Numbered from the stretch's first letter, positions 1 through 10,745 are shown. The stretch is DNA of 64,000 nucleotides from Rhizobium sp. CC-YZS058 (GCF_034720595.1 NZ_JAYESJ010000001.1:1514001-1578000); one strand, 5' to 3'. The notes: generated from the letters alone by a model not told the origin. A program made the numbers and translations.

Positions 1-65
1 CGCTCATCTACGGCATGAGCGAAACGGTACGCCGTTTCCGCCGCGCCTGCGGCCAGACCGTGTAA
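1..65 (+). CDS. C-terminal end of an unidentified protein (partial)
   Basis: The window opens inside a reading frame whose last 20 codons are visible, ending with TAA at 63-65. The tail is basic and ends in ..RRACGQTV. Too little remains to assign a family. A GC-rich hairpin follows 10 bases after the stop, which supports this being the real end of a gene transcribed rightward. Confidence 0.5.
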   Translation, partial: LIYGMSETVRRFRRACGQTV

Positions 66-75
66 CGTCCGGGAG

Positions 76-106
76 CACCGTGCGGTCGCGATGGCCGCAC
101 GGTGTT
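76..106. terminator. Hairpin between convergent genes
   Basis: A perfect 10-bp inverted repeat, CACCGTGCGG at 76-85 and CCGCACGGTG at 95-104, has a 9-base loop. It lies between the stop of the partial upstream gene and the stop of the convergent qorB-like gene. Only two T residues follow, so intrinsic termination is plausible but not proven. Confidence 0.45.
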
Positions 107-125
107 CCGGAAGACTCTGCGGCAC

Positions 126-1010
126 TCAGCCGCCGAATGCGCCCTTGTTGCCCTGCAGGAAGGCTGCGAGCGATTGCGGTTTGCGGCCGGAGAGGCGTTC
201 GACGTCGCCGGTGACGACATCGAACTGCCCAAGCCGGGCCGCGCGGTCAAAGGAGACGAGCGTGGGGATGAAAGGCGCAGGCACGCCGCCTGCCGCCATT
301 CCCTCGGCAAGTTGTTCGTCGGTTACCGGTACCACGGACAGGGGTTTGCCCGTGGCTTCAGAGACCAGCGCTGCCACGTCCGAGACCGTATAGGAGACCG
401 GACCGGTCAGCGTCAGGATGTCGTTCCGTCCCGGATCCGTCAGCATGGCGCCGGCGGCGGCGGCGGCGAGGTCGGCGCGGGCGACATAGGGGATGCGTCC
501 ATCCCCGGCCGCGCTGTACCACTGGCCGCTGGCGAGCGCGGCGGGCAGCGACATGAACAGGTTTTCCATATACCAGCTGTTGCGCAGGATGGTGTAGGCG
601 AGACCGGAGGCCTTGATCGCCGCCTCCGTGCCGAGATGATCGGGCGCGAAAGAGACGGCCGAGTTTTCTGCATTGGGCAGGGAAATATAGAGAAGGCGGC
701 GTAGGCCTGCCTTCGCGGCGGCGGCCACGGCCCGGCGATGCTGGCCGAGGCGCTTGCCCTCCTCGCCCAGCGCATCCGTGGAAATGATCAGCGCCGTGTC
801 GATCCCGTCGAATCCTGCGGCGAGCGTCTCCTCACGGTCGAAATCGATCGGGCGAACGGTCACGCCCCGATCCGCATAGGCGGACAGCTTGCCAGGATCG
901 CGGGTCGCGGCGACGAGATCGCCGGGCGCAAGCCGGCCGGAGGCAAGAAGAGAATCGAGCACGAGGCGGCCGAACTGGCCGGATGCGCCGGTCACGAGAA
1001 ATCTGGTCAT
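126..1010 (-). CDS. NmrA/QorB-like NAD(P)-binding reductase
   Basis: 294-aa atypical short-chain dehydrogenase of the NmrA/QorB (YtfG) type, probably an NADPH-dependent quinone or aldehyde reductase in the cytoplasm. The N-terminus has the Rossmann glycine motif TGASGQFG (residues 7-14), and a central segment (YISLPNAENS, then TILRNSWYMEN) is typical of the QorB branch, which replaces the usual SDR Tyr-x3-Lys pair. Length agrees with the family. It is divergent from an HxlR regulator 223 bp away, the same pairing as ytfG/ytfH and qorB/qorR, so that regulator probably represses it. Substrate is unknown. The family call is firm. Confidence 0.88.
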   Translation of the reverse strand: MTRFLVTGASGQFGRLVLDSLLASGRLAPGDLVAATRDPGKLSAYADRGVTVRPIDFDREETLAAGFDGIDTALIISTDALGEEGKRLGQHRRAVAAAAKAGLRRLLYISLPNAENSAVSFAPDHLGTEAAIKASGLAYTILRNSWYMENLFMSLPAALASGQWYSAAGDGRIPYVARADLAAAAAGAMLTDPGRNDILTLTGPVSYTVSDVAALVSEATGKPLSVVPVTDEQLAEGMAAGGVPAPFIPTLVSFDRAARLGQFDVVTGDVERLSGRKPQSLAAFLQGNKGAFGG

Positions 1011-1233
1011 GCGTTTGGTCCTTCGCGCGTTTCAGCACCGCTGCGGCGTGAGGCCAGGCGGGCTCAGCCGTCGTCCGCTCCGCGCCGACAAAGGCACGGT
1101 GAGGACGCGACATTGTTGATCGCCTCAATTCGGCTTATGGTTCCGAAATGAGACCAACATGTCATTCTGCATTTGGTAGGCGCTGTAAAGGCGGCATGTT
1201 TTTCTACGCAGCTTACCTGGAGGGAACCACCCT

Positions 1234-1647
1234 ATGAGCGAACATGCCCGAAAGACCGCACGTCCGATGGATGAAGAGCGGATGATCCTCATCAATGGCT
1301 GCAGCTTCTCGGCCGAAAACTGCCCGGTCCGCGATGTGCTCGGCAATGTCGGAGGCAAGTGGAACACGCTGATGGTGCAGGCGCTCGCAGAAAAGCCGAT
1401 GCGATTTTCCGCGCTGCGTCGCCTGATCCCCGATATTTCGCAGCGCATGCTGACGCAGACGCTGCGTGATCTGGAGCGGGACGGCTATGTCGAGCGGCGG
1501 GTTTTTCCCACCAAGCCGCCAAGCGTCGAATACAGCCTGACCCCGCTTGGGGCCTCGTTCAACGCGGTGCTGGAACCGCTTGTCGCCTGGTCCGCCGCCC
1601 ATCACGCCGCCATTCGCGACGCGCGGGCGAGGTTCGACGCCGCTTAG
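1234..1647 (+). CDS. HxlR-family transcriptional regulator
   Basis: 137-aa winged-helix regulator of the HxlR/MarR-like family. The core begins at [14 protein letters not shown] (about residues 30-43), followed by [20 protein letters not shown] and [10 protein letters not shown], the recognition helix and wing. Cys23 and Cys30 flank the start of the domain; QorR/YodB-type members sense electrophiles or redox changes through such cysteines, so a thiol switch is plausible. The start ATG follows GGAGGGAACCACCCT. It is divergent from the QorB-like reductase, its likely target; a short TTCGG/CCGAA inverted repeat at 1129-1147 lies between them. Its stop overlaps the stop of the convergent racemase gene (TTAG, 1644-1647). 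Confidence 0.9.
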   Translation: MSEHARKTARPMDEERMILINGCSFSAENCPVRDVLGNVGGKWNTLMVQALAEKPMRFSALRRLIPDISQRMLTQTLRDLERDGYVERRVFPTKPPSVEYSLTPLGASFNAVLEPLVAWSAAHHAAIRDARARFDAA

Positions 1648-2354
1648 GCCGCGGCGCGCAGCCGATCCTTGAGCGCGAAATCCACGGCAGAATCGGCGTG
1701 GATCCGGGTCGAGTCGAAGCCGGGAAGGGCAAGGGTGTGGGGGTCGAGGATCAGGCAGATTTCCGTGCAGCCGAGGATGACCGAGTCCGCGCCGGCCGCC
1801 TTGCCGCGCGCGATGATGGCATGCAGCGCCTCGCGTGAATCGTCCTTGACGGTCCCCGCGCAGAGCTCCTTGAAGATGATGTCGTGGACGATACCTCGGT
1901 CTTCTGCCTCCGGTGTCAGCACGGTCACGCCTGCGCGGGCCATGCGCTCGGCATAAAAGCCGTGTTCCATCGTATAGCGCGTGGCAAGGAGCAGCGGGCG
2001 GCTGCAGCCCGCAGCGGCAATGGTCGCGCCGGTCTCGTCGATGATGTTGATGAGCGGCACGGAGATCGCCGCCTGCACCTCTCCCGCGACCAGATGCATG
2101 GTGTTGGTGCAGATCAGCACGCACCCGGCCCCCGCGTTCTCAAGACCGCGGGCGACCTCGGCCAGCCGCTCGGCAGCCTCCGGCCAGCGGCCTGCCATTT
2201 GAAGATCGACGATCGACTGAAAATCGACGGAATGCAGCAGAACCTCGGCCGAGTGCAGCGAACCGAGCCGGCTGCGCACCATCTCGTTGATCATGCGGTA
2301 ATAGACCGCCGAACTTTCAAAGCTCATTCCCCCGATCAGGCCGATCTTGCGCAT
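1644..2354 (-). CDS. Aspartate/glutamate racemase family protein
   Basis: 236-aa cytosolic member of the Asp/Glu/hydantoin racemase superfamily. It starts [10 protein letters not shown] and carries the two catalytic cysteine motifs of cofactor-independent racemases, CTNTMH in the first half and GCTEI in the second, so it should be active on aspartate, glutamate or a related amino acid. I chose the ATG at 2352-2354 because conserved sequence begins there; an in-frame ATG at 2393 would add 13 unconserved residues. It is divergent from an Lrp/AsnC regulator, which probably controls it in response to an amino acid. Its 3' end overlaps the HxlR gene tail to tail. Confidence 0.87.
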   Translation of the reverse strand: MRKIGLIGGMSFESSAVYYRMINEMVRSRLGSLHSAEVLLHSVDFQSIVDLQMAGRWPEAAERLAEVARGLENAGAGCVLICTNTMHLVAGEVQAAISVPLINIIDETGATIAAAGCSRPLLLATRYTMEHGFYAERMARAGVTVLTPEAEDRGIVHDIIFKELCAGTVKDDSREALHAIIARGKAAGADSVILGCTEICLILDPHTLALPGFDSTRIHADSAVDFALKDRLRAAA

Positions 2355-2521
2355 CCCCGTCACCCCATCCTTCGTGTTCGCAGTGACGAACACTATGCCA
2401 AAAAGCCAACGAAAGCGCAGTGCGTTTTCCTTGATGATCCCGCGCGGTAGCGCTCATGAATTGCGTGAACTGCGAAAATCGTGCAAAATATTCGCGCCTC
2501 AAGAGAAGGAAGCGCCGCGCA

Positions 2522-2986
2522 ATGTTGGACGAGAGGGATCGGAAGCTGTTGTCTCTGCTGCAGCAGAATGCCGATCTGCCGGTGGGAGAGCTCGCAGAAC
2601 GCATTCATCTTTCCGTCTCGGCGTGTTCGCGGCGGATCCAGAGGCTGGAGGAGAGCGGGCATATCCTGCGCCGTGTGGCCCTGCTCGACAGGACCACCAT
2701 GGGCGTGCCGACGACGGTCTTTGCGCTCATCCGCACGGCGCATCACTCGGAGGAGTGGATGGAGGATTTCCGAAAGGCGATCCGCGACGTGCCGGAGATC
2801 GTCGAGGTGCATCGGTTGACCGGCAATTACGATTACATCCTCAAGATCGTGCTGCCGCGCGTCGAGCATTACGACGTGATCTACAAGGCGCTCGTTCGCC
2901 GCATCGCCTTGTTCGACGTCTCCGCTTCGATCTCCATGGAGGTCATGAAAGCGGGCGAGGCGATCCCGGTTGACTATGCCCGCTAG
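2522..2986 (+). CDS. Lrp/AsnC-family transcriptional regulator
   Basis: 154-aa feast/famine regulator. The N-terminus MLDERDRKLLSLLQQNAD leads into an HTH (VGELAERIHLSVSACSRRIQ, about residues 21-40), and the C-terminal half is the RAM ligand-binding domain with the diagnostic GNYDYILK. The ATG at 2522 follows GAGAAGGAAG by about 10 bases and gives the family's usual length; an upstream in-frame ATG at 2456 would add a non-conserved Cys/Lys/Arg-rich extension. Divergent orientation relative to the racemase suggests it regulates that gene and perhaps itself. Ligand unknown. Confidence 0.92.
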   Translation: MLDERDRKLLSLLQQNADLPVGELAERIHLSVSACSRRIQRLEESGHILRRVALLDRTTMGVPTTVFALIRTAHHSEEWMEDFRKAIRDVPEIVEVHRLTGNYDYILKIVLPRVEHYDVIYKALVRRIALFDVSASISMEVMKAGEAIPVDYAR

Positions 2987-3073
2987 CGCGGGTGCTGCCT
3001 TGAACCACGGAAAGGATCCACAGCCTGTCGGAAGGGCTTGACCCACCCTCAGCGATCCGCCATAAGCAGAACC

Positions 3074-3087
3074 GTACCGTACGGTAC
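3074..3087. promoter_or_regulatory. Perfect palindrome, likely TetR operator
   Basis: GTACCGTACGGTAC is a perfect 14-bp palindrome, 18 bases upstream of the GTG of the TetR-family gene. TetR repressors usually bind such palindromes at their own promoters, so this is the best candidate operator; it may also control ilvC, which follows closely. Binding is inferred. Confidence 0.55.
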
Positions 3088-3104
3088 TGAAACGGAGTGA
3101 CCCT

Positions 3105-4804
<1,700 letters not shown>

Positions 4805-5112
4805 TCGTTTCGGTTTGTCCGAACATTGACGGCGCGCCGATCCTCCGGCGCGCCGTTTTTGTTTTTAAGGCGCAGGGCTGGCTTAGGTTCATGATCGACA
4901 AGCATCGCTCGCTCCGCTTCGAGCCTTCTCAAGGTTGAGGTTGATTGCGTACAAAGATCGCAGCAAATCGCTGCGTTGCAAAACTGTTCGCATCTGCGAG
5001 GTTATGCGGGAATGAATTGTCGCATTCTTTCGGTCTGGAGGTTTTTATTGCCAAAACGAGAATAGGGGCGCACTATTGAACTGTCTTGAACACAGTCATG
5101 GAGGAGTGTGTC
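4805..5112. other. Intergenic region after ilvC
   Basis: 308 bases without a supported gene. It holds the ilvC terminator, a small hairpin (CGCAGC and GCTGCG around 4960-4976), and probably the promoter of the 32-aa gene at 5113. The best promoter guess is TTGCCA near 5048 and CACTAT 17 bases later, which is a weak match. Nothing else is recognisable. Confidence 0.5.
4829..4865 (+). terminator. Rho-independent terminator of ilvC
   Basis: CGGCGCGCCG at 4830-4839 and its exact repeat partner at 4846-4855 form a 10-bp GC stem (this decamer is its own reverse complement) with a 6-base loop. It is followed by TTTTTGTTTTT, a classic intrinsic terminator. Confidence 0.9.
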
Positions 5113-5211
5113 ATGGAGACGGTTCTGCATTATTTTGCCTGGTTCGACTTTGCCATTCTCTGCGCCATCGGCGGGCTGGTGGTCTGCAGCCTGTTTACCG
5201 GCGAGGCCTGA
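5113..5211 (+). CDS. Small single-pass membrane protein, 32 aa
   Basis: A 32-codon frame starts at ATG 5113 behind a very strong ribosome binding site (GGAGGAG, 7 bases before the start). The product begins METVLHYFAWFDFAIL, continues through a hydrophobic helix (FAILCAIGGLVVCSLF) and ends GEA, with a short acidic tail. It is predicted to be a one-helix inner-membrane peptide. I do not recognise the family. The strong Shine-Dalgarno and the hydrophobic composition support a real gene, although it is too short for length-based gene calling. Confidence 0.55.
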   Translation: METVLHYFAWFDFAILCAIGGLVVCSLFTGEA

Positions 5212-5285
5212 CGAGGGGCGAAGGCCTCTTCCCGTTCGAAAGGCGGCTCCCGCGAGGGGCAAGCTCCGACACTTGCGAGCCGAGG

Positions 5286-5963
5286 TCAGAAGTCGGGAAC
5301 GAGCATCGAGCCGATGAAGGATCGGCGAGGGACGAAGCCGATCGTCTCATAGACGCGGATGGCGCTTTCGTTATCCGAGAGCACATGCAGGAAGGCCCGT
5401 TCGCCCTCGGAGATGATCTGCGCGGCAGCCTGTGCGCAGAGCTGCTTTGCGAGCCCCCGGCCTCTGGCATCGGGATGGGTGCAGATCGCGGAGACCTCGC
5501 CGTGACCGGGCAGGCGCATGCGCTGTCCGGCCATGGCCACCAGGCGTCCCTCGATCCGAATGCCCCAGAACCGGCCCAGGCGGTGCGTCTGCGTGGAAAA
5601 GGGGCCGGGCTTTGTCAATTCGGCCAGAGCCAGCATCTCCGCCGCATCCTCATTGCGAAGCGCGACCACCGGGCGGTCGCTCTCTTGTGGCACGATGTGC
5701 GTCGCAATCATCTGCAGAACATCCGCCCTCCACTCTGCCCGGCAGCCGGGCGGAACGGGAACGGCGCTTTCGTTGAACATCAGGAGACGGCCACGCTCGT
5801 TGACCAAGCCCGCGAGATCGGCCAGCCCCTCCGCCGTGTCCTCGCCGAGCGCGGCAAGCGGGCCGATTTCGGCCGCGTACGCGCGGGCCCTGGCTGTTCC
5901 GGTCGAAAATGCACTGTGCCGGCCGGACAGCGCCTCCCAGATCGGACGATCAAGCATACTCAT
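5286..5963 (-). CDS. GNAT-family N-acetyltransferase
   Basis: 225-aa protein with a C-terminal GNAT fold. The acetyl-CoA pyrophosphate-binding motif ARGRGLAKQL lies around residues 165-175, preceded by the beta-strand GEVSAICTHPD and followed by HVLSDNESAIRVYETIGF, the usual C-terminal helix. The N-terminal 100 residues are less conserved, as in FR47-like members. The start ATG 5963 follows AAAGGATCGCGG. Substrate unknown. It is convergent with the 32-aa membrane protein gene and divergent from the aminotransferase gene downstream. Confidence 0.88.
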   Translation of the reverse strand: MSMLDRPIWEALSGRHSAFSTGTARARAYAAEIGPLAALGEDTAEGLADLAGLVNERGRLLMFNESAVPVPPGCRAEWRADVLQMIATHIVPQESDRPVVALRNEDAAEMLALAELTKPGPFSTQTHRLGRFWGIRIEGRLVAMAGQRMRLPGHGEVSAICTHPDARGRGLAKQLCAQAAAQIISEGERAFLHVLSDNESAIRVYETIGFVPRRSFIGSMLVPDF

Positions 5964-6225
5964 CCGCGATCCTTTCGTCGCCGACAGTGTGGCTTGAGAT
6001 TCTGATCGCTCGCGCTGTGCGTCGAGCCTCCTCCAGAACCGGAGCCTACAGGGTTTGACATATCACGCAATTCTGATGAAAGGGTGCCGTCAGGGCAAGG
6101 CGTTGTCAGGCACCCAGGACCTGCCGAAAGCCCGATCGGACGGGCGATTATTTAGGTCAGCATTATTGACTTATTTGGCCGCTCATGGTCAGGTTCAAAG
6201 AAAAGCATCGTTTGAGGAAACTTCC

Positions 6226-7455
6226 ATGCTTGATTGGGACTCGATCTTCGCCACGCGCTCGTCGCGCATGCGCGCTTCCGAAATCCGCGAACTCCTGAAG
6301 CTGCTCGACCAGCCGGACATCATCTCCTTTGCCGGCGGCATTCCCGATCCTGCCCTGTTTCCGGATCAGGCCTTCAAGGAGGCCTATAGCGATATCTTCG
6401 CCGGCCCGGCCGTGGCCGCGGCACTTCAATATTCGGTGAGCGAAGGCTACCTGCCGCTGCGGCAGTGGCTGGTCGGCGAAATGGCGAAGATCGGCGTTCC
6501 CTGCGAAGCGGAAAACATTCTGATCACCTCCGGTTCGCAGCAGGCGCTCGATTATCTCGGCAAGCTGTTCCTGTCGCCCAACGATACGGCGCTCGTCACC
6601 TGGCCGACCTATCTCGGCGCGCTGCAGGCCTTCAACGCCTATGAGCCGAGCTACGATCAGCTCTCCCCCGGTGGCAACCGCACGCCGGAGGCCTATCGCG
6701 AAACCGCGGCAAAGGCCGGCGGCGCAGTCAAGTTCGCCTATCTCTCCGCCGATTTCTCCAACCCGACCGGCGAAACCGTCGACCGAGCCGGCCGCGAAAA
6801 GCTGCTCGACCTGGCCGATGAACTCGATATAGCCGTGATCGAGGATGGCGCCTACCAGTATCTGCGCTTCGACGGCGAGCCGGTGGCGCCCATTCTGGCG
6901 CTCGACATCGCCCGCAAGGGCGGCATCAACGAGACTCGCACGATCTACAGCGGCTCCTTCTCCAAGACGCTTGCACCCGGTCTGCGCGTCGGCTACGTCG
7001 TGGCCGCTGCACCGGTCATCCGCAAGCTGGTCCTGATGAAGCAGGCGGCGGACCTGCATTCCTCCACGATCAACCAGATGGCGATTTGCCATGTCGCCGA
7101 GCGTGGCTTCGACCAGCAGGTGCAGAAGGTGCGCAGCGTCTACAGCCAGCGGCGCGACGCGATGCTGGCGGCACTCGGCCGCCACATGCCGTCCGGCGTG
7201 TCCTGGACGGAGCCGGAGGGCGGCATGTTCGTCTGGATCACGCTTCCGGCCGGAATGGACGGAGCGGCGCTGCTTGCCAAGTCGATCGCCAAGGCCAAGG
7301 TCGCCTTCGTGCCCGGCCGCGCCTTCTTCGCCGATGGCTCGGGCGCCAACACGCTGCGCGTCAGCTTCTCCTGCGCCAACGAGCAGATGATCGAGGAAGG
7401 CATTTCCCGCCTCGGCCGGCTGATCGCCGGGGAGCTTGTCGCAAAGGTCGCGTGA
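6226..7455 (+). CDS. PLP-dependent aminotransferase, class I/II (LysN/AraT-like)
   Basis: 409-aa fold-type I aminotransferase. Conserved features in order: IISFAGGIPDPALFP near the N-terminus, TSGSQQALDYLGKLF, the aspartate region AVIEDGAYQYLRF, and the PLP lysine in SGSFSKTLAPGLRVGY. This pattern fits the 2-aminoadipate/aromatic/branched-chain transaminase group; it lacks the N-terminal GntR domain of MocR regulators. ATG 6226 is preferred over an upstream ATG at 6055 because GAGGAAA lies 9 bases before it and homology begins at once (MLDWDSIFATRS). It stands alone between a divergent GNAT gene and the SHOCT protein gene. Substrate cannot be named from sequence. Confidence 0.9.
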   Translation: MLDWDSIFATRSSRMRASEIRELLKLLDQPDIISFAGGIPDPALFPDQAFKEAYSDIFAGPAVAAALQYSVSEGYLPLRQWLVGEMAKIGVPCEAENILITSGSQQALDYLGKLFLSPNDTALVTWPTYLGALQAFNAYEPSYDQLSPGGNRTPEAYRETAAKAGGAVKFAYLSADFSNPTGETVDRAGREKLLDLADELDIAVIEDGAYQYLRFDGEPVAPILALDIARKGGINETRTIYSGSFSKTLAPGLRVGYVVAAAPVIRKLVLMKQAADLHSSTINQMAICHVAERGFDQQVQKVRSVYSQRRDAMLAALGRHMPSGVSWTEPEGGMFVWITLPAGMDGAALLAKSIAKAKVAFVPGRAFFADGSGANTLRVSFSCANEQMIEEGISRLGRLIAGELVAKVA

Positions 7456-7600
7456 GGCGACCGGCAGCGATTCGACCCTGCGAACGAGACGCATGGTCAG
7501 CCTGGCCGCCGCGGGGGGTGGCCAGCGCGCCGTTCGCGTGCCATGCAGTTGGCATCGATTTTCGGCGCGGGCCCGGCCCGGCCTCCATGAGGAGACGGCA

Positions 7601-8572
7601 ATGCAGTCCTCTGATGCGGCGACGCAGTCGGTAATCTCCGGGTTAGCCCGCAAATTCGGCCTCAGCGACGATGCGGTGGCCGCGATGCTTCAGGCCGTGC
7701 GGCGCGGGCAGGGCAGTATGGCGCAGTTCAACATCCCCGAACTCGGCGGCGGCGGCCAGTGGATGTTGGGCGGAATGACCATGGTCGGCGACATGTTCAA
7801 CCATGGCCTGAAGGCAACGGTCGATCAGTTGTGTCTTGCGCTGTCGCAGGCCCTGCAGAACGGGGAAATCCCCGCGCAGGCTGCTTCGAGCGGCTATCCG
7901 TCCTGGCCGCAAGAGCTTGGTCATCCCTCCAGCGTCGGCGGTCAGAACGACAGCGCCTATGCGATCTTCCCCGCGACGCGACGATTGGCCATTCGCGAAG
8001 GCGGGAGCCTGACCATCTATGATACGGGCGATCATGTGATCAATGGCGTGGGCCAGCAGCAGGGTGGTCCGGCATCGCTGACCTTCACCAGCCAATATGG
8101 CTCCTTCTCGGTCGGGAGCCTCCGGCGCGTCGACTCACCGCCGTCGGGGAGCGGGGAGAAGGAGGACGCGAACCCTGCAGCGAACGGCCGACACGACCAT
8201 GGCTCGTCTCAGGGCCAAGGTCACCATGCCGCAGCCTTTCCCAACCAGAGCCAGTCGCAAAGCCTCGGCGCAGCACCGGTCGACCAAGTTCGAGACCGAA
8301 GCCAGCCGCGGCCGGACTGGCCGAAGCCCATCGCCAAGCCTGTTCAGGTGCCGATGGAGGCACCCACAGGGTCATCCCCGCCGACGACCTCGCCGGTCGT
8401 CCCGCCGCCCGCAACCGCCGCGCCGGTCCCGACCGGATCGGGAGCCGCCCCGCCGGCGGACGGACTGCAGATCATCACCCTGATCGAGAAGCTCGCAGCG
8501 CTTCGCCAGGCGGGGGTGCTGACCGACGAGGAATTTTCCGCGAAGAAGGCGGAGTTGCTTGCGCGGCTCTGA
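7601..8572 (+). CDS. SHOCT-domain protein with long disordered linker
   Basis: 323-aa protein of unknown function. Residues 1-185 form a folded N-terminal part rich in Gly and Gln (GGGGQWMLGGMTMVGDMF near residue 50). About residues 190-290 are low-complexity Ser/Gln/Pro/Ala, predicted disordered. The last 30 residues form a SHOCT domain (LIEKLAALRQAGVLTDEEF, then KKAELLARL), a short helical motif found at the ends of many bacterial proteins and thought to mediate oligomerisation. ATG 7601 follows ATGAGGAGACGGCA. No signal peptide or membrane helix is visible. It lies 145 bp downstream of the aminotransferase on the same strand, so co-transcription is possible. Confidence 0.8.
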   Translation: MQSSDAATQSVISGLARKFGLSDDAVAAMLQAVRRGQGSMAQFNIPELGGGGQWMLGGMTMVGDMFNHGLKATVDQLCLALSQALQNGEIPAQAASSGYPSWPQELGHPSSVGGQNDSAYAIFPATRRLAIREGGSLTIYDTGDHVINGVGQQQGGPASLTFTSQYGSFSVGSLRRVDSPPSGSGEKEDANPAANGRHDHGSSQGQGHHAAAFPNQSQSQSLGAAPVDQVRDRSQPRPDWPKPIAKPVQVPMEAPTGSSPPTTSPVVPPPATAAPVPTGSGAAPPADGLQIITLIEKLAALRQAGVLTDEEFSAKKAELLARL

Positions 8573-8716
8573 AAGACCGCGTGTCTCCGCCCGCATCTTT
8601 CCGTGCGCACGCTCGACTCTCGGGGAGGGCGGTTGCGGCACGCGGCAGAACGGCACCTTCGCCACGCATGCGCCGTCATGGGGACGTTGAAGACTGGAGA
8701 AGGACTCTGTCGAGGT

Positions 8717-9217
8717 TCAGGGTCTGGGTCGTGGACACAGGACGGAATAAATGTCCTCAAACGGCGGCGGGCCGATGACCTTGGACCCACCCTTTCTCGC
8801 AGAGTCTTCGATCGCGGCAAGATCGCCTCCGTCTGCCGAACCGATCAGCCTGAATGTCTCTTCCGAATGTCCGGGAGAGAAGATCACAAGCATCCGGAGC
8901 ATCGTGTCGTAAGGATTGCACCAGGCATGGGGCGTACCTCTCTGCACGGTCGCAGACTGGCCTGTTGATAGGGTCAGGAACTCGCTCCCTTTCATCAGGC
9001 GAACGCGCCCTTCGATGACGACGAAATGTTCTTCCTCTCTCGCGTGGATGTGGATCGGTACACCATTGCGCGGCTCGGCCGTCAGCTCAATGGCCGTATA
9101 GAGACCTTCCGTATTTTGGCCCGAGATACGGATGGCGAAGTTCTCTCCGGGCGTAATTTCCCGCCATTGATTGAGATAGGCGCGGCCCATGGACTGAGAC
9201 TCGACTGGGATATTCAT
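8717..9217 (-). CDS. Cupin-domain protein
   Basis: 166-aa single-domain cupin. The metal-binding motif 1 is HIHAREEEHFVVIEGRVRL (two His and a Glu, about residues 52-70), and motif 2 is near GTPHAWCNP. It resembles quercetin dioxygenase-like small cupins, but enzyme activity cannot be assigned. ATG 9217 is chosen because AAGGG lies 7 bases upstream; an ATG at 9262 would add 15 residues. It is an isolated minus-strand gene upstream of which (rightward) lies the aldo/keto reductase on the same strand. Confidence 0.85.
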   Translation of the reverse strand: MNIPVESQSMGRAYLNQWREITPGENFAIRISGQNTEGLYTAIELTAEPRNGVPIHIHAREEEHFVVIEGRVRLMKGSEFLTLSTGQSATVQRGTPHAWCNPYDTMLRMLVIFSPGHSEETFRLIGSADGGDLAAIEDSARKGGSKVIGPPPFEDIYSVLCPRPRP

Positions 9218-9386
9218 CTGATGACCCTTGCTGATGACATCGTGTGCGATGACTGGGGTCATGTCGACACTCTGCGTGAGCAGGGTATTGCAGACGTGCC
9301 TGTGCGCGTTTCGACCGTAACATGAACGCGACGCAAGCTCGCGGCGGTCTTACAAAGAATCGTTTGAGGGGCTGACACAGGTGCAT

Positions 9387-9410
9387 GCGGGCTGCCTTCA
9401 GCCAGCCCGC
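9387..9410. terminator. GC-rich hairpin between two minus-strand genes
   Basis: GCGGGCTG (9387-9394) pairs with CAGCCCGC (9403-9410) around an 8-base loop. A pyrimidine run (TCTTTCTC) follows on the plus strand, not on the minus strand where the flanking genes lie. It may stop minus-strand transcripts leaving the aldo/keto reductase inefficiently; its role is uncertain. Confidence 0.35.
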
Positions 9411-9488
9411 TCTTTCTCATCAGCGCCCCGTTCAAGACGGGCGACGCGAAAGCCTCGAGGCAGACGACGTGTTGCTTGGGTCTCTGTC

Positions 9489-10550
9489 TTATGCCTGCTT
9501 CTGGAGAAACGGCGCCAGCAGAGTGAGGTCGGCCTCTCCCAGACGGTCGGGAGCGGTCTGCATCTGGTGCCAGTAGGGGTAGAGGAGCTGCGGCGCGCTG
9601 ACGGTGTCCAGGCGGGCGCGTTCCTCATCGGTCAGAACGAGATCGGCGGCGGCGAGATTGTCGCGGAACTGCGCTTCCGTCCGCCCGCCGATGATGACCG
9701 AGGTCACGGTCTTGCGGCCGATGAGCCAGGCGAGTGCGACCTGGGCGGCGGACACGCCGCGGCTTTCGGCAATCTCCACCAGCACATCGACGATCCGCCA
9801 AAGCCGATCGACATCGCGGATCGGCGGTTCGGTCCAGCCGGCGGCCTGGCGGCTGCCTTCCGGCGTGTGGTCGCGGCGATGCTTGCCGGAGAGCAAGCCG
9901 CCGGCAATCGGGCTCCAGACGAGAACGCCGAGGCCCTGGTCGACCGAGATCGGCAGGAGCTCATACTCGGCGTCGCGGGATTCCAGCGTGTAGTGGATCT
10001 GCTGGCTGACGAAACGCTGGCGATGGTCCGCCTCGGCAATGCCGAGCGCCTTCATGATATGCCAGCCGGAGAAGTTCGAGCAGCCGATATAGCGCACCTT
10101 GCCGTGGCGGATCAGCGAGTCCAGCGCCTCCATGGTCTCCTCGAGCGGCGTCACGCCGTCCCACTCATGCACCTGGTAGAGGTCGATCACGTCGGTGCGC
10201 AGGCGCTTGAGGCTCGCCTCGCATTCGCGGATCAGGTGGTATCGGCTCAAGCCCCGATTGTTCGGCCCGTCGCCCATCGGAAACCGCGCCTTGGTGGCGA
10301 TCAGCACGTCGTTCTTCCGCTTGCCGCCGAGAACCTCGCCGATGATGTCCTCCGACGCACCGTCGGAATAAGCGTTGGCGGTGTCGATCAGGTTGACGCC
10401 TGCATCGAGGCAGATGTCGATCAGCCGTGCCGCCTCGCCGACGCCCTGGCTGCCGACCACGGAGGCCCAGCCTTTGCCCCCCATGGTCATCGTGCCCATG
10501 GTGATGGTGGAGATCTTGAGGCCGGATCGGCCGAGAACGCGATAGTCCAT
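9489..10550 (-). CDS. Aldo/keto reductase (AKR)
   Basis: 353-aa NADPH-dependent aldo/keto reductase with a TIM barrel. The tetrad is visible: Asp and Tyr in DTANAYSDG, Lys in IATKARF, His in YQVHEWDG. Coenzyme-binding residues occur in SVIIGGRTEAQFRDN. The C-terminus has the YWHQ segment typical of the AKR11/YajO-like group. The start ATG 10550 follows GCGAGGCACAGAC. It is divergent from the PhzF-like gene, with 195 bp between them. Physiological substrate unknown. Confidence 0.92.
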   Translation of the reverse strand: MDYRVLGRSGLKISTITMGTMTMGGKGWASVVGSQGVGEAARLIDICLDAGVNLIDTANAYSDGASEDIIGEVLGGKRKNDVLIATKARFPMGDGPNNRGLSRYHLIRECEASLKRLRTDVIDLYQVHEWDGVTPLEETMEALDSLIRHGKVRYIGCSNFSGWHIMKALGIAEADHRQRFVSQQIHYTLESRDAEYELLPISVDQGLGVLVWSPIAGGLLSGKHRRDHTPEGSRQAAGWTEPPIRDVDRLWRIVDVLVEIAESRGVSAAQVALAWLIGRKTVTSVIIGGRTEAQFRDNLAAADLVLTDEERARLDTVSAPQLLYPYWHQMQTAPDRLGEADLTLLAPFLQKQA

Positions 10551-10745
10551 GTCTGTGCCTCGCATCTTTGTGAAGGGACCGTGCGGAGGGTGGAAGCTAG
10601 CGCTGCCGCGCCTGCTTCCCATGGGAACCCCGAAAATTCGCCTCATGGAGCCGATGGCGATGCGGCATCGTGCCGGCGCAGGGGTTGCGGCGCGCCATAG
10701 GGCGGTGGCAAGGTCGCGCCACGAGGCCGAACGAGGAGACGAACC

